A program made the position numbers and the translations under genes. The notes under the pieces were generated by a model that saw nothing but the letters and a program-made list of their open reading frames with translations, did not search any database and was not told where the DNA came from. This document shows, in pieces, positions 26,645-33,675 of a DNA stretch of 46,990 bases; positions within the stretch are counted from its first letter, which is position 1; each line of letters begins with the position of its first letter. Source of the DNA: Sulfuriferula multivorans (GTDB lineage: Bacteria; Pseudomonadota; Gammaproteobacteria; Burkholderiales; Sulfuriferulaceae); the NCBI RefSeq assembly GCF_003851125.1, contig NZ_BGOW01000011.1:1-46990 (forward strand), read 5' to 3'.

Positions 26645-27433
26645 TTACTTGCGGCCGGTTTCCCAACCCCATTTGGCGAATATTTTTGCGCCTGCAGGGG
26701 ATTCCAGGAAGCTGGCAAAAGCCTTGGCTGAAGGTTTGTTTTCAGCGCGCTTGGTGATGGCGATACCGGTATCGCGATAGATGGCGTAGTCGCGCTCAAC
26801 CGGCACGATGTCGGCCAATTTCGGGTTGGAAACCTGCCAGATATTCCAGATCAGCCAGACGTCGATGTCCTTGTCGTCTATCCAGGTCTGTCTGGCTTCG
26901 GCGCTGTTTTTGGAATAGGCGACGATATTGCGGCGTAGCGCGCGGACGGTGTTGATATCGCCCTTGCGCCCGGCCATGTCTTCCCAGACACCATTCTGTC
27001 CTGCACCATTCACCACCAGCACTTTCACGCCAGGCTTGAGAATGTCTTTCACGTCCTTGATGTGTTTGGGGTTGCCGGGCCGCACCAGGATGGACAACGG
27101 ACGCAGGTACAAAGGCGTGACTTGCTGATGGGAAAGCTGGCCGTCCAGGGCATAGACAAAATCGGTCATCATCGTCTCCGAGCCGCTGAAAATCAGGTCG
27201 GCGTCGGTCTTCGCCTTGTCCAGCCATTTAGGTGTGGGGCCGGCGCTGACTTCGACTTTTACGCCCGAGGTTTTTTCAAAAGCAGCGGCGGCTTCCTTCA
27301 TGGCCGGGGCGGGGCCACCTGGACCGTAAACGTATAGCGTTTCCTGTGCCAGAGCCGACTGGGATAGCGCAACCGCAGCGGAAAAAACGAGTGCATGAAA
27401 ACTGTTGAAGAGCATGGATTTGAATGAGAGCAT
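26645..27433 (-). CDS. acfC: AcfC-like periplasmic substrate-binding protein
   Basis: A 262-residue solute-binding protein with a signal peptide (about residues 1-29, ending in SALAQ). The mature protein begins ETLYVYGPGGPAPAMKEAA, the hallmark of the AcfC (accessory colonization factor) group, which is related to sulfate/molybdate-binding proteins. Further family blocks are GVWEDMAGRKGDI and WLIWNIWQVSNP. The ligand is unknown and no permease or ATPase genes are adjacent. AAGGA precedes ATG 27433 by 8 bases. It lies 127 bases downstream of the SnoaL-like gene on the same strand and may be in the same transcript. Confidence 0.85.
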   Translation of the reverse strand: MLSFKSMLFNSFHALVFSAAVALSQSALAQETLYVYGPGGPAPAMKEAAAAFEKTSGVKVEVSAGPTPKWLDKAKTDADLIFSGSETMMTDFVYALDGQLSHQQVTPLYLRPLSILVRPGNPKHIKDVKDILKPGVKVLVVNGAGQNGVWEDMAGRKGDINTVRALRRNIVAYSKNSAEARQTWIDDKDIDVWLIWNIWQVSNPKLADIVPVERDYAIYRDTGIAITKRAENKPSAKAFASFLESPAGAKIFAKWGWETGRK

Positions 27434-27560
27434 TTGAGATTCCTTAAATCCGGGAAGCCGGGGAGAAGTCTATTTGGACAAGGCGTCCGGCACTAAGTGA
27501 CTATGGCTGTGGGAATAAAAACTGGCGGGGCTGCTTGCGTTAGAGCGGCAGCTTGCCTGA

Positions 27561-27983
27561 TCAGTAAGCCACCAGTTTCGGATCGATTTGCCAGATTTCG
27601 TCGACGATCTTGCCGTCGCGGTAGGTCAGCACATAGCGCACCTTGATCGCGCTCTGTCCCTGGAACACGACATTGGCAGTGACGGTAGCGCCTTTCGGAT
27701 TCGCGGACTCTTCCACCTTGTCGGCGCTGACTTTGAGGTTCGGGTTGCCTTTGGTGAATTTTCCCCAGACTTCGCGTACCTTGTCGGCACCGACATAGGT
27801 GCCGTCCAGCGGGCCGCCGACCCATTCCAGTACGGGCTGCGCCCCGTATTGCTGCATGATGGCAGACACATCGCCGGCAGCAATGGCGTTGAAGTGGGCC
27901 TTGGCGTCGTCTGCGGGCGCGGCCAGTGCGGACGAGGCAATGGCGAGACTGACGGCAGATGCGGACAGGATTTTTTTCAGCAT
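27561..27983 (-). CDS. Secreted SnoaL/SgcJ-like (NTF2-fold) protein
   Basis: A 140-residue protein with a signal peptide (MLKKILSASAVSLAIASSAL, cleaved near AAPADD). The mature part (about 22-140) fits the NTF2-like/SnoaL fold: helix DDAKAHFNAIAAGDVSAIM, then AQPVLEWVGGPLDGTYVGAD, and strand-rich RYVLTYRDGKIVDEIWQIDP. Such proteins bind or transform small ligands; no function can be assigned. ATG 27983 is chosen because GGAG stands upstream and it starts the signal peptide; the frame is open to 28070 across the predicted promoter. Its promoter shares a motif pair with the divergent ECF sigma gene, suggesting it is a target of that sigma factor. Confidence 0.85.
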   Translation of the reverse strand: MLKKILSASAVSLAIASSALAAPADDAKAHFNAIAAGDVSAIMQQYGAQPVLEWVGGPLDGTYVGADKVREVWGKFTKGNPNLKVSADKVEESANPKGATVTANVVFQGQSAIKVRYVLTYRDGKIVDEIWQIDPKLVAY

Positions 27984-28029
27984 GATGGGTGCTCCTTCTG
28001 TTGGGTGGGTCGACATGAGTGCTACCCTG

Positions 28030-28059
28030 ACGTATACAGTCGCACGCTGCGTTTTATTC
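28030..28059 (-). promoter_or_regulatory. Predicted ECF-sigma promoter of the SnoaL-like gene
   Basis: On the minus strand, GAATAAA (28059-28053), a 15-base spacer, then GTATACGT (28037-28030), 46 bases before ATG 27983. The same arrangement, GAATAAA-15-GTATATGT, occurs on the plus strand ahead of the sigma factor gene. The spacers are unrelated in sequence, so the match is confined to the two boxes. Confidence 0.6.
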
Positions 28060-28116
28060 GCCTGTTCCAATATTGTTTTGAAATTCCGGAAACAGGAAAA
28101 TTTCCGTTTATGGATG

Positions 28117-28146
28117 GAATAAACTGCCTTAACCGGCCGTATATGT
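28117..28146 (+). promoter_or_regulatory. Predicted autoregulatory promoter of the ECF sigma factor gene
   Basis: GAATAAA (28117-28123), a 15-base spacer, GTATATGT (28139-28146), 52 bases before the sigma factor ATG at 28199. It pairs with the divergent promoter at 28030-28059. ECF sigma factors commonly transcribe their own gene, so a shared motif pair in the divergent region is the expected signature. Confidence 0.6.
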
Positions 28147-28198
28147 AGAATAAATCAGCTGCTGTTGCGAACTATTTTTTGAAGTAGCGTTTGAGCCT

Positions 28199-28720
28199 AT
28201 GCCGTTATTCAAACATCCGATCATCGACCATATCCCCAGCCTGCGCCGCTACGCCCGTGCGCTGACCGGAGGCCGTCCGGACGACGCCGATGACCTGGTA
28301 CAGGACACGCTGGAACGCGCCTATGCCAAGTGGCACTTGTGGCGAATCGGCTCGGATCTGCGCCCCTGGCTGTTTTCCATCATGCATAACCTGTTCGTGA
28401 GCCAGGTGACGCAGCTTAAAAACCGCACATCGCATGTCACGCTCGACGATATGCCGGAGATCGCCACGCGCGCCACCCAGTCGGAGCGGCTGGAAGGGCT
28501 GGACATTGCGGCTGCCGTGACCCGGCTCTCTCCTGAATTGCGCGAAGTATTGTTGCTGGTGGCACTCGAAGATTTCAGCTATGCCCAGACCGCCAAGGCA
28601 CTCGATATCCCGATTGGCACAGTGATGTCGCGTCTGGCGCGTGCGCGGCAACGGCTAATGGAATTCATGGATGGCTCAATATCTTATGAGCACAAAGTTG
28701 GATTAAAGGTAGTGAAATGA
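28199..28720 (+). CDS. ECF-family RNA polymerase sigma factor
   Basis: A 173-residue group IV sigma factor. Region 2 covers about residues 8-75 with DDADDLVQDTLERAYAKWH and LRPWLFSIMHNLFV; region 4 covers about 105-160 with SPELREVLLLVALEDFSYAQ and the helix-turn-helix LDIPIGTVMSRLARARQRL. No region 3 is present, as expected. It overlaps the anti-sigma gene by four bases (ATGA at 28717-28720). The signal it responds to is unknown; its likely targets include itself and the divergent SnoaL-like gene. Confidence 0.95.
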   Translation: MPLFKHPIIDHIPSLRRYARALTGGRPDDADDLVQDTLERAYAKWHLWRIGSDLRPWLFSIMHNLFVSQVTQLKNRTSHVTLDDMPEIATRATQSERLEGLDIAAAVTRLSPELREVLLLVALEDFSYAQTAKALDIPIGTVMSRLARARQRLMEFMDGSISYEHKVGLKVVK

Positions 28721-29517
28721 AGGCACATGTACAGCCTGTTACGCTGGATGATCTGATGGCTTATGTCGATGGGCAGCTGGATGCTCAGCGGTGCCCGCAA
28801 GTCGAGGCACTCATCGCATCCGATCCGCTTGTCGCTGAACGTGTCGCCGGGATGCGCGCGCAGCGTCAGGCGTTGCATGCCCATTACGACCCGGTATTGA
28901 CCGAGCCCATACCGGTACGACTCCTCGCCCAGCCCCAGACCGGTTCCGCGTGGACCAGGGGAGCGAGCATTGCCGCATCGGCATTGATCGGACTGGCGCT
29001 AGGCAGTGCCGGTACCTGGCAATACCTGGGCCACGCTTCAGGTGGCTCAACAAATATGGCATTAAACGGAAGTCAGATGGATTTGCCGCGCTTTGTGCAT
29101 CAGGCGGCGGTGGCCCATATTGCCTTTGTGCCGGATGTGCGCCGCCCGGTTGAAATCTATTCGGCCCAGGAACAGCAACTGGTGACCTGGTTGTCCAAGC
29201 GGCTGGGACGCCAACTCAAGGTCCCCGATCTGGCCAGCACTGGATTCAAGCTGGTAGGGGGTCGCCTGCTACCCGGCGAAGTCAATAAGCCGGCGGCGCA
29301 ATTCATGTATGAAAACCCGGCGGGTCAGCGTATTACCTTGTATCTGCGCAACATGGCGCAACCCACGCCGGAAACCGCGTTCCGTTTTGCCGAGCAGGAC
29401 GGCATCGCCACGTTTTATTGGGTTGATCTGGATTGGGGCTATGCGTTGTCAGGAGATTTGCCGCGCACCACTTTATTGAAAGTGGCTAACTCGGTGTATC
29501 AACAACTGGGTGGTTGA
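28717..29517 (+). CDS. Membrane-anchored anti-sigma factor
   Basis: A 266-residue protein with an N-terminal cytoplasmic anti-sigma region (about 8-60; VTLDDLMAYVDGQLDAQRCP resembles the zinc-finger-less ASD of RseA/FecR-type factors), a single membrane segment (about 87-105, SIAASALIGLALGSAGTW), and a periplasmic domain (about 110-266). Start and stop overlap with the sigma gene indicates translational coupling. The periplasmic part includes LVTWLSKRLGRQLKVPDLAS and is presumably the sensor. No HxxxCxxC zinc motif is seen. Confidence 0.9.
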   Translation: MKAHVQPVTLDDLMAYVDGQLDAQRCPQVEALIASDPLVAERVAGMRAQRQALHAHYDPVLTEPIPVRLLAQPQTGSAWTRGASIAASALIGLALGSAGTWQYLGHASGGSTNMALNGSQMDLPRFVHQAAVAHIAFVPDVRRPVEIYSAQEQQLVTWLSKRLGRQLKVPDLASTGFKLVGGRLLPGEVNKPAAQFMYENPAGQRITLYLRNMAQPTPETAFRFAEQDGIATFYWVDLDWGYALSGDLPRTTLLKVANSVYQQLGG

Positions 29518-29579
29518 ACATGGCTCATTGTCTGTTTACCTGCGCGGATCAGTTTTTTTGGGTACCAGAAAATGTCCGT

Positions 29580-31277
29580 CTACTTGAATTGCCTGTTTAG
29601 TAAGGCCTCGAAATCTTCGGCTGGCACCGGTATGGAAAACAGGTAGCCCTGGCCGTAGTCGCAACCCGCGGCTGCCAAAAGCTCGCGTTGCTCCGGGGTT
29701 TCCACACCTTCTGCAATCACCTTCAAGCCAAGTTTGTGCGCCATGGCGATCATGGCCTCGCACAGCACCATGCCATCGGAATCTGGAGCAAGATTGCGCA
29801 CGAAGGATTGGTCAATCTTGATGTTGTCGATGTTGAACTTTTTGAGGTAACAGAGCGACGAGTAACCGGTGCCGAAATCGTCAAGGGAGACTTCCATGCC
29901 AGCTTCGTGGAATGCGCGCAATTTTTCAGTGACGCCGATACTGGCATCCAGCAATAGCCCCTCGGTAATTTCCACCACGATGCTTTGTCCCGGCAAGCCG
30001 AGAGTCTGCAAGTAATCTGGCCAATTGCGGGCATTGGCCATGTTGTGAATCTGTACTGGCGAAACATTGATGCTGATCTGGAATGCAGCATGGTGGGATA
30101 GACGCCAGCGTGCGGCCTGACGCGCTGCATCGCGGAATACCCAGTCGCCGATTTCGAGGATCATTTGGGTTTCCTCGGCTATTGGAATAAATTCCATGGG
30201 ATGGATGAGGCCGCGCGTGGGATGCTGCCAGCGGATCAATGCTTCCGCCTTATGGGTGGTGCCGGTGGCCAGATCCACGATAGGCTGGTAAAACAGCCGG
30301 AACGAGTCGTTCAGAGCGCTCAATGCAGAGCGCAAATCGTTGGCCAGCCGCATCCGGGTCTGCACTGCTTCCTGCATGAACGGAGCATAGTAGCTGCAAC
30401 GGTTGCGACCCTGATGCTTGGCCGCATACATGGCTTGATCGGCGTTCTTGAGTAGTTCGTCAAAGCTGGTAGCGTCTTGTGGATAGAACGTGATGCCGAT
30501 GCTGGTCGACAGGTAGACCACTTGATCGCCCAGATGAAACGGTTCGGAAAGTTTTTGCAGGATGGTCAGGGCAATCCGCTCCACGCAATCAACATCGTTC
30601 AGTTCGCCCAGAATGACCGTGAACTCGTCTCCACCCAGGCGGGCCACGGTATCCGCTTCACGCACGCAGCTGATCAAACGCTGCGCCGCCGCCTTGAGCA
30701 AAAGGTCACCCACGTCGTGTCCAAGAGAGTCGTTTACTTCTTTGAAACGATCCAGATCGAGGACCATCAACGCCAGCGGCAGATTGGCGCGATATGCTTT
30801 TTTGATATCCTGCTCCAGACGATCCTGGAACATATGGCGATTGGCGAGCCCGGTCAGGGAATCGAAGTTGGCTTGCTGCCAGATCAATTCTGCGGTTTTT
30901 TTCTTTTCGGTGATGTCGCGTGCCACACCGATGAACATGTCGCCGGCATCCAGATTGACTTTGTTCAGGCTGATTTCAATCCATCTAGGGACAGTGCTTG
31001 CAGGTTGGATGAAACATTCAAAACGAACCGGCTGCCCCGTCAGCGCCACTCTAAAATGGCGTGAAAATAGCTGCCGGTTTTCTTCATTGCCAATGAAATC
31101 GGTGATCGGCCGACGGCGCCCATGCTCGGTCAGGCTTTCCTCGGATACGCCAAGCCAGGATTGGAGTAGGGGGTTGGCGACATGAAACTTCATCTCATCA
31201 CACAGCACGAAAATGCCATCGTTCGCACTGTCGATGTAGGCTCGCAATAAGCTGCGGTAAAATTCGCTATCAGTCAT
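29580..31277 (-). CDS. PAS-GGDEF-EAL cyclic-di-GMP signalling protein
   Basis: A 565-residue cytoplasmic protein: PAS (about 5-125), GGDEF (130-295), EAL (305-560). GGDEF is intact at 215-219 with an inhibitory-site READ at 206-209. EAL is intact at 345-347, and DDFGTGYSS follows. Both synthesis and hydrolysis of c-di-GMP are possible. The GGDEF-EAL portion is strikingly similar in sequence to the protein at 497-3655, so the two are probably paralogues. Downstream there are 62 bases to the convergent anti-sigma gene. The 247 bases upstream (31278-31524) hold no gene. Confidence 0.94.
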   Translation of the reverse strand: MTDSEFYRSLLRAYIDSANDGIFVLCDEMKFHVANPLLQSWLGVSEESLTEHGRRRPITDFIGNEENRQLFSRHFRVALTGQPVRFECFIQPASTVPRWIEISLNKVNLDAGDMFIGVARDITEKKKTAELIWQQANFDSLTGLANRHMFQDRLEQDIKKAYRANLPLALMVLDLDRFKEVNDSLGHDVGDLLLKAAAQRLISCVREADTVARLGGDEFTVILGELNDVDCVERIALTILQKLSEPFHLGDQVVYLSTSIGITFYPQDATSFDELLKNADQAMYAAKHQGRNRCSYYAPFMQEAVQTRMRLANDLRSALSALNDSFRLFYQPIVDLATGTTHKAEALIRWQHPTRGLIHPMEFIPIAEETQMILEIGDWVFRDAARQAARWRLSHHAAFQISINVSPVQIHNMANARNWPDYLQTLGLPGQSIVVEITEGLLLDASIGVTEKLRAFHEAGMEVSLDDFGTGYSSLCYLKKFNIDNIKIDQSFVRNLAPDSDGMVLCEAMIAMAHKLGLKVIAEGVETPEQRELLAAAGCDYGQGYLFSIPVPAEDFEALLNRQFK

Positions 31278-31524
31278 CAGATGAAGTGGCGAATAGGATT
31301 AACGTCATTGCCTGTATTTTGGATCATTATGCAGATTCTATGCGATTTATGGATGCGTCTGCACTTTCGAATCAAACCGGAAAGCTGAAAATATGGCGGC
31401 AAGTTTCCATGAGTGACAGGAGGCCTCGATGCGGGAACATCATCACAGAATACTGCTGCCGGTTCTGATCGAGTTCAGTTAAGGCTGTCCAAAACGCCTG
31501 GTCAGGCATTTCGTTCGTTGGGAA

Positions 31525-32403
31525 TCATTGCGTATGGATAGGCTCTGTGCTGGACAGGACGTCCGTGCAATGCCGTGGCAGTGTATAGCCATTGGCGGGG
31601 TCGTCTATCGCCGCAATGTTGATCACTGGCGCAATTGATTTGACCGAGCCGAACACCGTAGCGAAAGAAGCATCGGCTGCGTCCCGCCCGGTACCGAGCC
31701 TGACCAGACCCATCGGTGGTGAAATGCCGCTGGGATCAAAGGAATACCAGCGCTTACTGAGAAAAACTTCGACGAAGGCATGAAAATCGGTCGGCCCTAA
31801 TTTTGGGTCTGCGCCATAATCGATTCCCGTGACGAAGCGTGCAGGGATATTCATCGCCCGGCACAACGCTATCATCAGATGGGCGAAGTCACGGCATATC
31901 CCCGCCTGCTCGATAAGGGTATCGGTTGCCGAGGTGTTGCTGTTCGAGCTTCCTGACAAAAATGACGTGCGCCGGCGCACCCAATCCTGTATCGCCTGCA
32001 CCCGCGGATAGCCGGGTTGGAAATGCGCGAATTCCCAGGTTGCCAGCTTCCCCAGCCGGTCAGACTGGCAGTAGCGACTCGGGTAAATATACGGCAGTAC
32101 CTCCGACGGCAGTTGCGAAATTGGTACTTCCGCAAGGTTTTCGGGCGACTCGAAATAATGGGCGATATCAACGGTCGCCTCGTAGCGTACGGTCAACGGG
32201 CCAGGGGCGGTTTGCAGTCGCATATAACGCGTGCCATAGGTCAGATCGGTATAGATCACCGGTGTTACAGGCTGGCTGAGATAAAGCTGCTCGTTGGCTA
32301 CTGATTGATGGGCCGTTTGCGCAGCATGAATGTTAAAGATGAAATCGCTCGTGGATCCGGCGATTTCGTAGCCAAGTTCTATGTCGAATTTTAACCTGAT
32401 CAT
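31525..32403 (-). CDS. Transglutaminase-like cysteine peptidase family protein (last gene of the Anbu operon)
   Basis: A 292-residue protein with a transglutaminase-type N-terminal beta domain (about 1-100) and a transglutaminase/protease core (about 130-235). The catalytic triad is complete: Cys170 in AGICRDFAHL, His208 in TDFHAFVEVF, Asp223 in SFDPSGI. No signal peptide is seen, so it should act in the cytoplasm, as Anbu does. Proteins of this group accompany Anbu in many bacteria and could be proteases, amidases or crosslinking enzymes. It starts 37 bases after the dioxygenase-like gene. Confidence 0.92.
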   Translation of the reverse strand: MIRLKFDIELGYEIAGSTSDFIFNIHAAQTAHQSVANEQLYLSQPVTPVIYTDLTYGTRYMRLQTAPGPLTVRYEATVDIAHYFESPENLAEVPISQLPSEVLPYIYPSRYCQSDRLGKLATWEFAHFQPGYPRVQAIQDWVRRRTSFLSGSSNSNTSATDTLIEQAGICRDFAHLMIALCRAMNIPARFVTGIDYGADPKLGPTDFHAFVEVFLSKRWYSFDPSGISPPMGLVRLGTGRDAADASFATVFGSVKSIAPVINIAAIDDPANGYTLPRHCTDVLSSTEPIHTQ

Positions 32404-32440
32404 GGCGACCCCGCATTATTATGAGGATGTATCTCCTGTA

Positions 32441-33661
32441 TCAACTCGCCTCCCGCACGCCTTCTTCCAGCCCCGCCGCAAACGTTAATAACGCGACATT
32501 GTCGCGTGCGAAGAAGCCTTGAAAGTCGCCAAAACGTTGTACGTATTCGATAATCAGTGCGGAAAAATCCGACGCGGAAGAGAAGATTTGCTTGAGACCT
32601 TCCTCGCGTGAGCCGACGGTGTCGAGCAGAAAGCCTTTGCCCTGGGCAGTGATTGCTTCCACGACAAAATCAATATGCTCCTTGCCGTCATGCTGGCCAT
32701 CTTTTACCGCAAGCGCCATGTGGTGCAGGCGTGGGCCATAGTTGCGCACGAAAGTTTCGGTGGGGCTGGGCAGTTTATCCAGGTGGTTGACGCAGTAGGG
32801 GTGATTGTTGGCGGTGAACACCTTGGCCGGGCTTGCGGATTCGGGTGCGCCGCGCACGTTTTTGGTGACGTTGGTGGAGGAGTTCTGATCCCCGATATCG
32901 TAGCTGCCCCAGTAGTAGTAGCTTGACAGCGCCAGGTATTCAAGCAAAGCGGCCTCGCGGTTCTGACTGTACACGCGGGTGGCAAGATGGTCGATAGGCA
33001 GAATGAGGTCTTTGATGCCGATCCGTTCCTGCATCTCCTTGCCGCGTTCGTAGGCCGCCTGCGCGCTGCCAAGGATGACGCATTCACCATGCTGATAGAC
33101 GCGGATACCGTCCGCAGCTCGCTCCATATAGCCCACCATGTTCTGGGTATAGGGTGAGGGCTTGGACAGGCTCACATTGAGCGGCAAATCCAGTTCGGCG
33201 AGCTGGCCGATGGGAAAGAAGCGAAACTCACGCTCCTGTTGCTGTGCAACGACTTCGTGACGGTTGGACGTGAGCAGGATTTCGCCCAGATAACGGCTGT
33301 GCGGGCGCCGTGCACCCACCGGGTACAAGTCATTCAGGCTGCGGAAAATATCGCTGTAGCCCGGATCTTTTACCTCGCGCAACAGGATGTCTGGCGCATT
33401 CATATCGATGCGCAACACGTGTGTGAGATGTTTTGGGCTGTCCAGCGTGACCAGATAATGATAGGGCGTCATCAGCGCCAGCTCGGCGATGTATTCAAGC
33501 GCATTGCCCGGTTCTACGGTCATCATCAGCGCTTCGATGCCGCCGATCATTTCGGTCAGGCCACTGCGGTCGCGCGCTTCCAATAGACGTGGGAGGTATG
33601 CTTCAAAGAACGCGGAGTTTTGCTTGTCGCCAAAGCGCGGGCGGTGGCTTGAGTTGAGCAT
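32441..33661 (-). CDS. Protein with a 4-hydroxyphenylpyruvate dioxygenase-like (VOC fold) C-terminal half, in the Anbu operon
   Basis: A 406-residue protein. The N-terminal half (1-215) is not recognised. The C-terminal half follows the catalytic module of HPPD-type non-heme iron dioxygenases: PIDHLATRV with His225, RLHHMALAV with His314, and LIIEYVQRFG with Glu372, corresponding to the two-His-one-Glu iron site; EEGLKQIFS precedes the Glu as in HPPD. The stretch between the second His and the Glu is about 58 residues against roughly 80 in typical HPPD, so a segment near the active site is missing and the substrate is probably different. It is enclosed by Anbu-cluster genes (14 bases after the large transglutaminase gene, 37 before the small one). 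No tyrosine-degradation genes are near. Confidence 0.8.
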   Translation of the reverse strand: MLNSSHRPRFGDKQNSAFFEAYLPRLLEARDRSGLTEMIGGIEALMMTVEPGNALEYIAELALMTPYHYLVTLDSPKHLTHVLRIDMNAPDILLREVKDPGYSDIFRSLNDLYPVGARRPHSRYLGEILLTSNRHEVVAQQQEREFRFFPIGQLAELDLPLNVSLSKPSPYTQNMVGYMERAADGIRVYQHGECVILGSAQAAYERGKEMQERIGIKDLILPIDHLATRVYSQNREAALLEYLALSSYYYWGSYDIGDQNSSTNVTKNVRGAPESASPAKVFTANNHPYCVNHLDKLPSPTETFVRNYGPRLHHMALAVKDGQHDGKEHIDFVVEAITAQGKGFLLDTVGSREEGLKQIFSSASDFSALIIEYVQRFGDFQGFFARDNVALLTFAAGLEEGVREAS

Positions 33662-33675
33662 ATCTGTTCCTGCGG

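Noticed and set aside
31483-31512. Terminator for the Anbu operon (GCCTG/CAGGC hairpin downstream of 31525)
   Set aside because: The stem is only 5 bp and there is no T-run on the minus strand; not strong enough to list as a feature.
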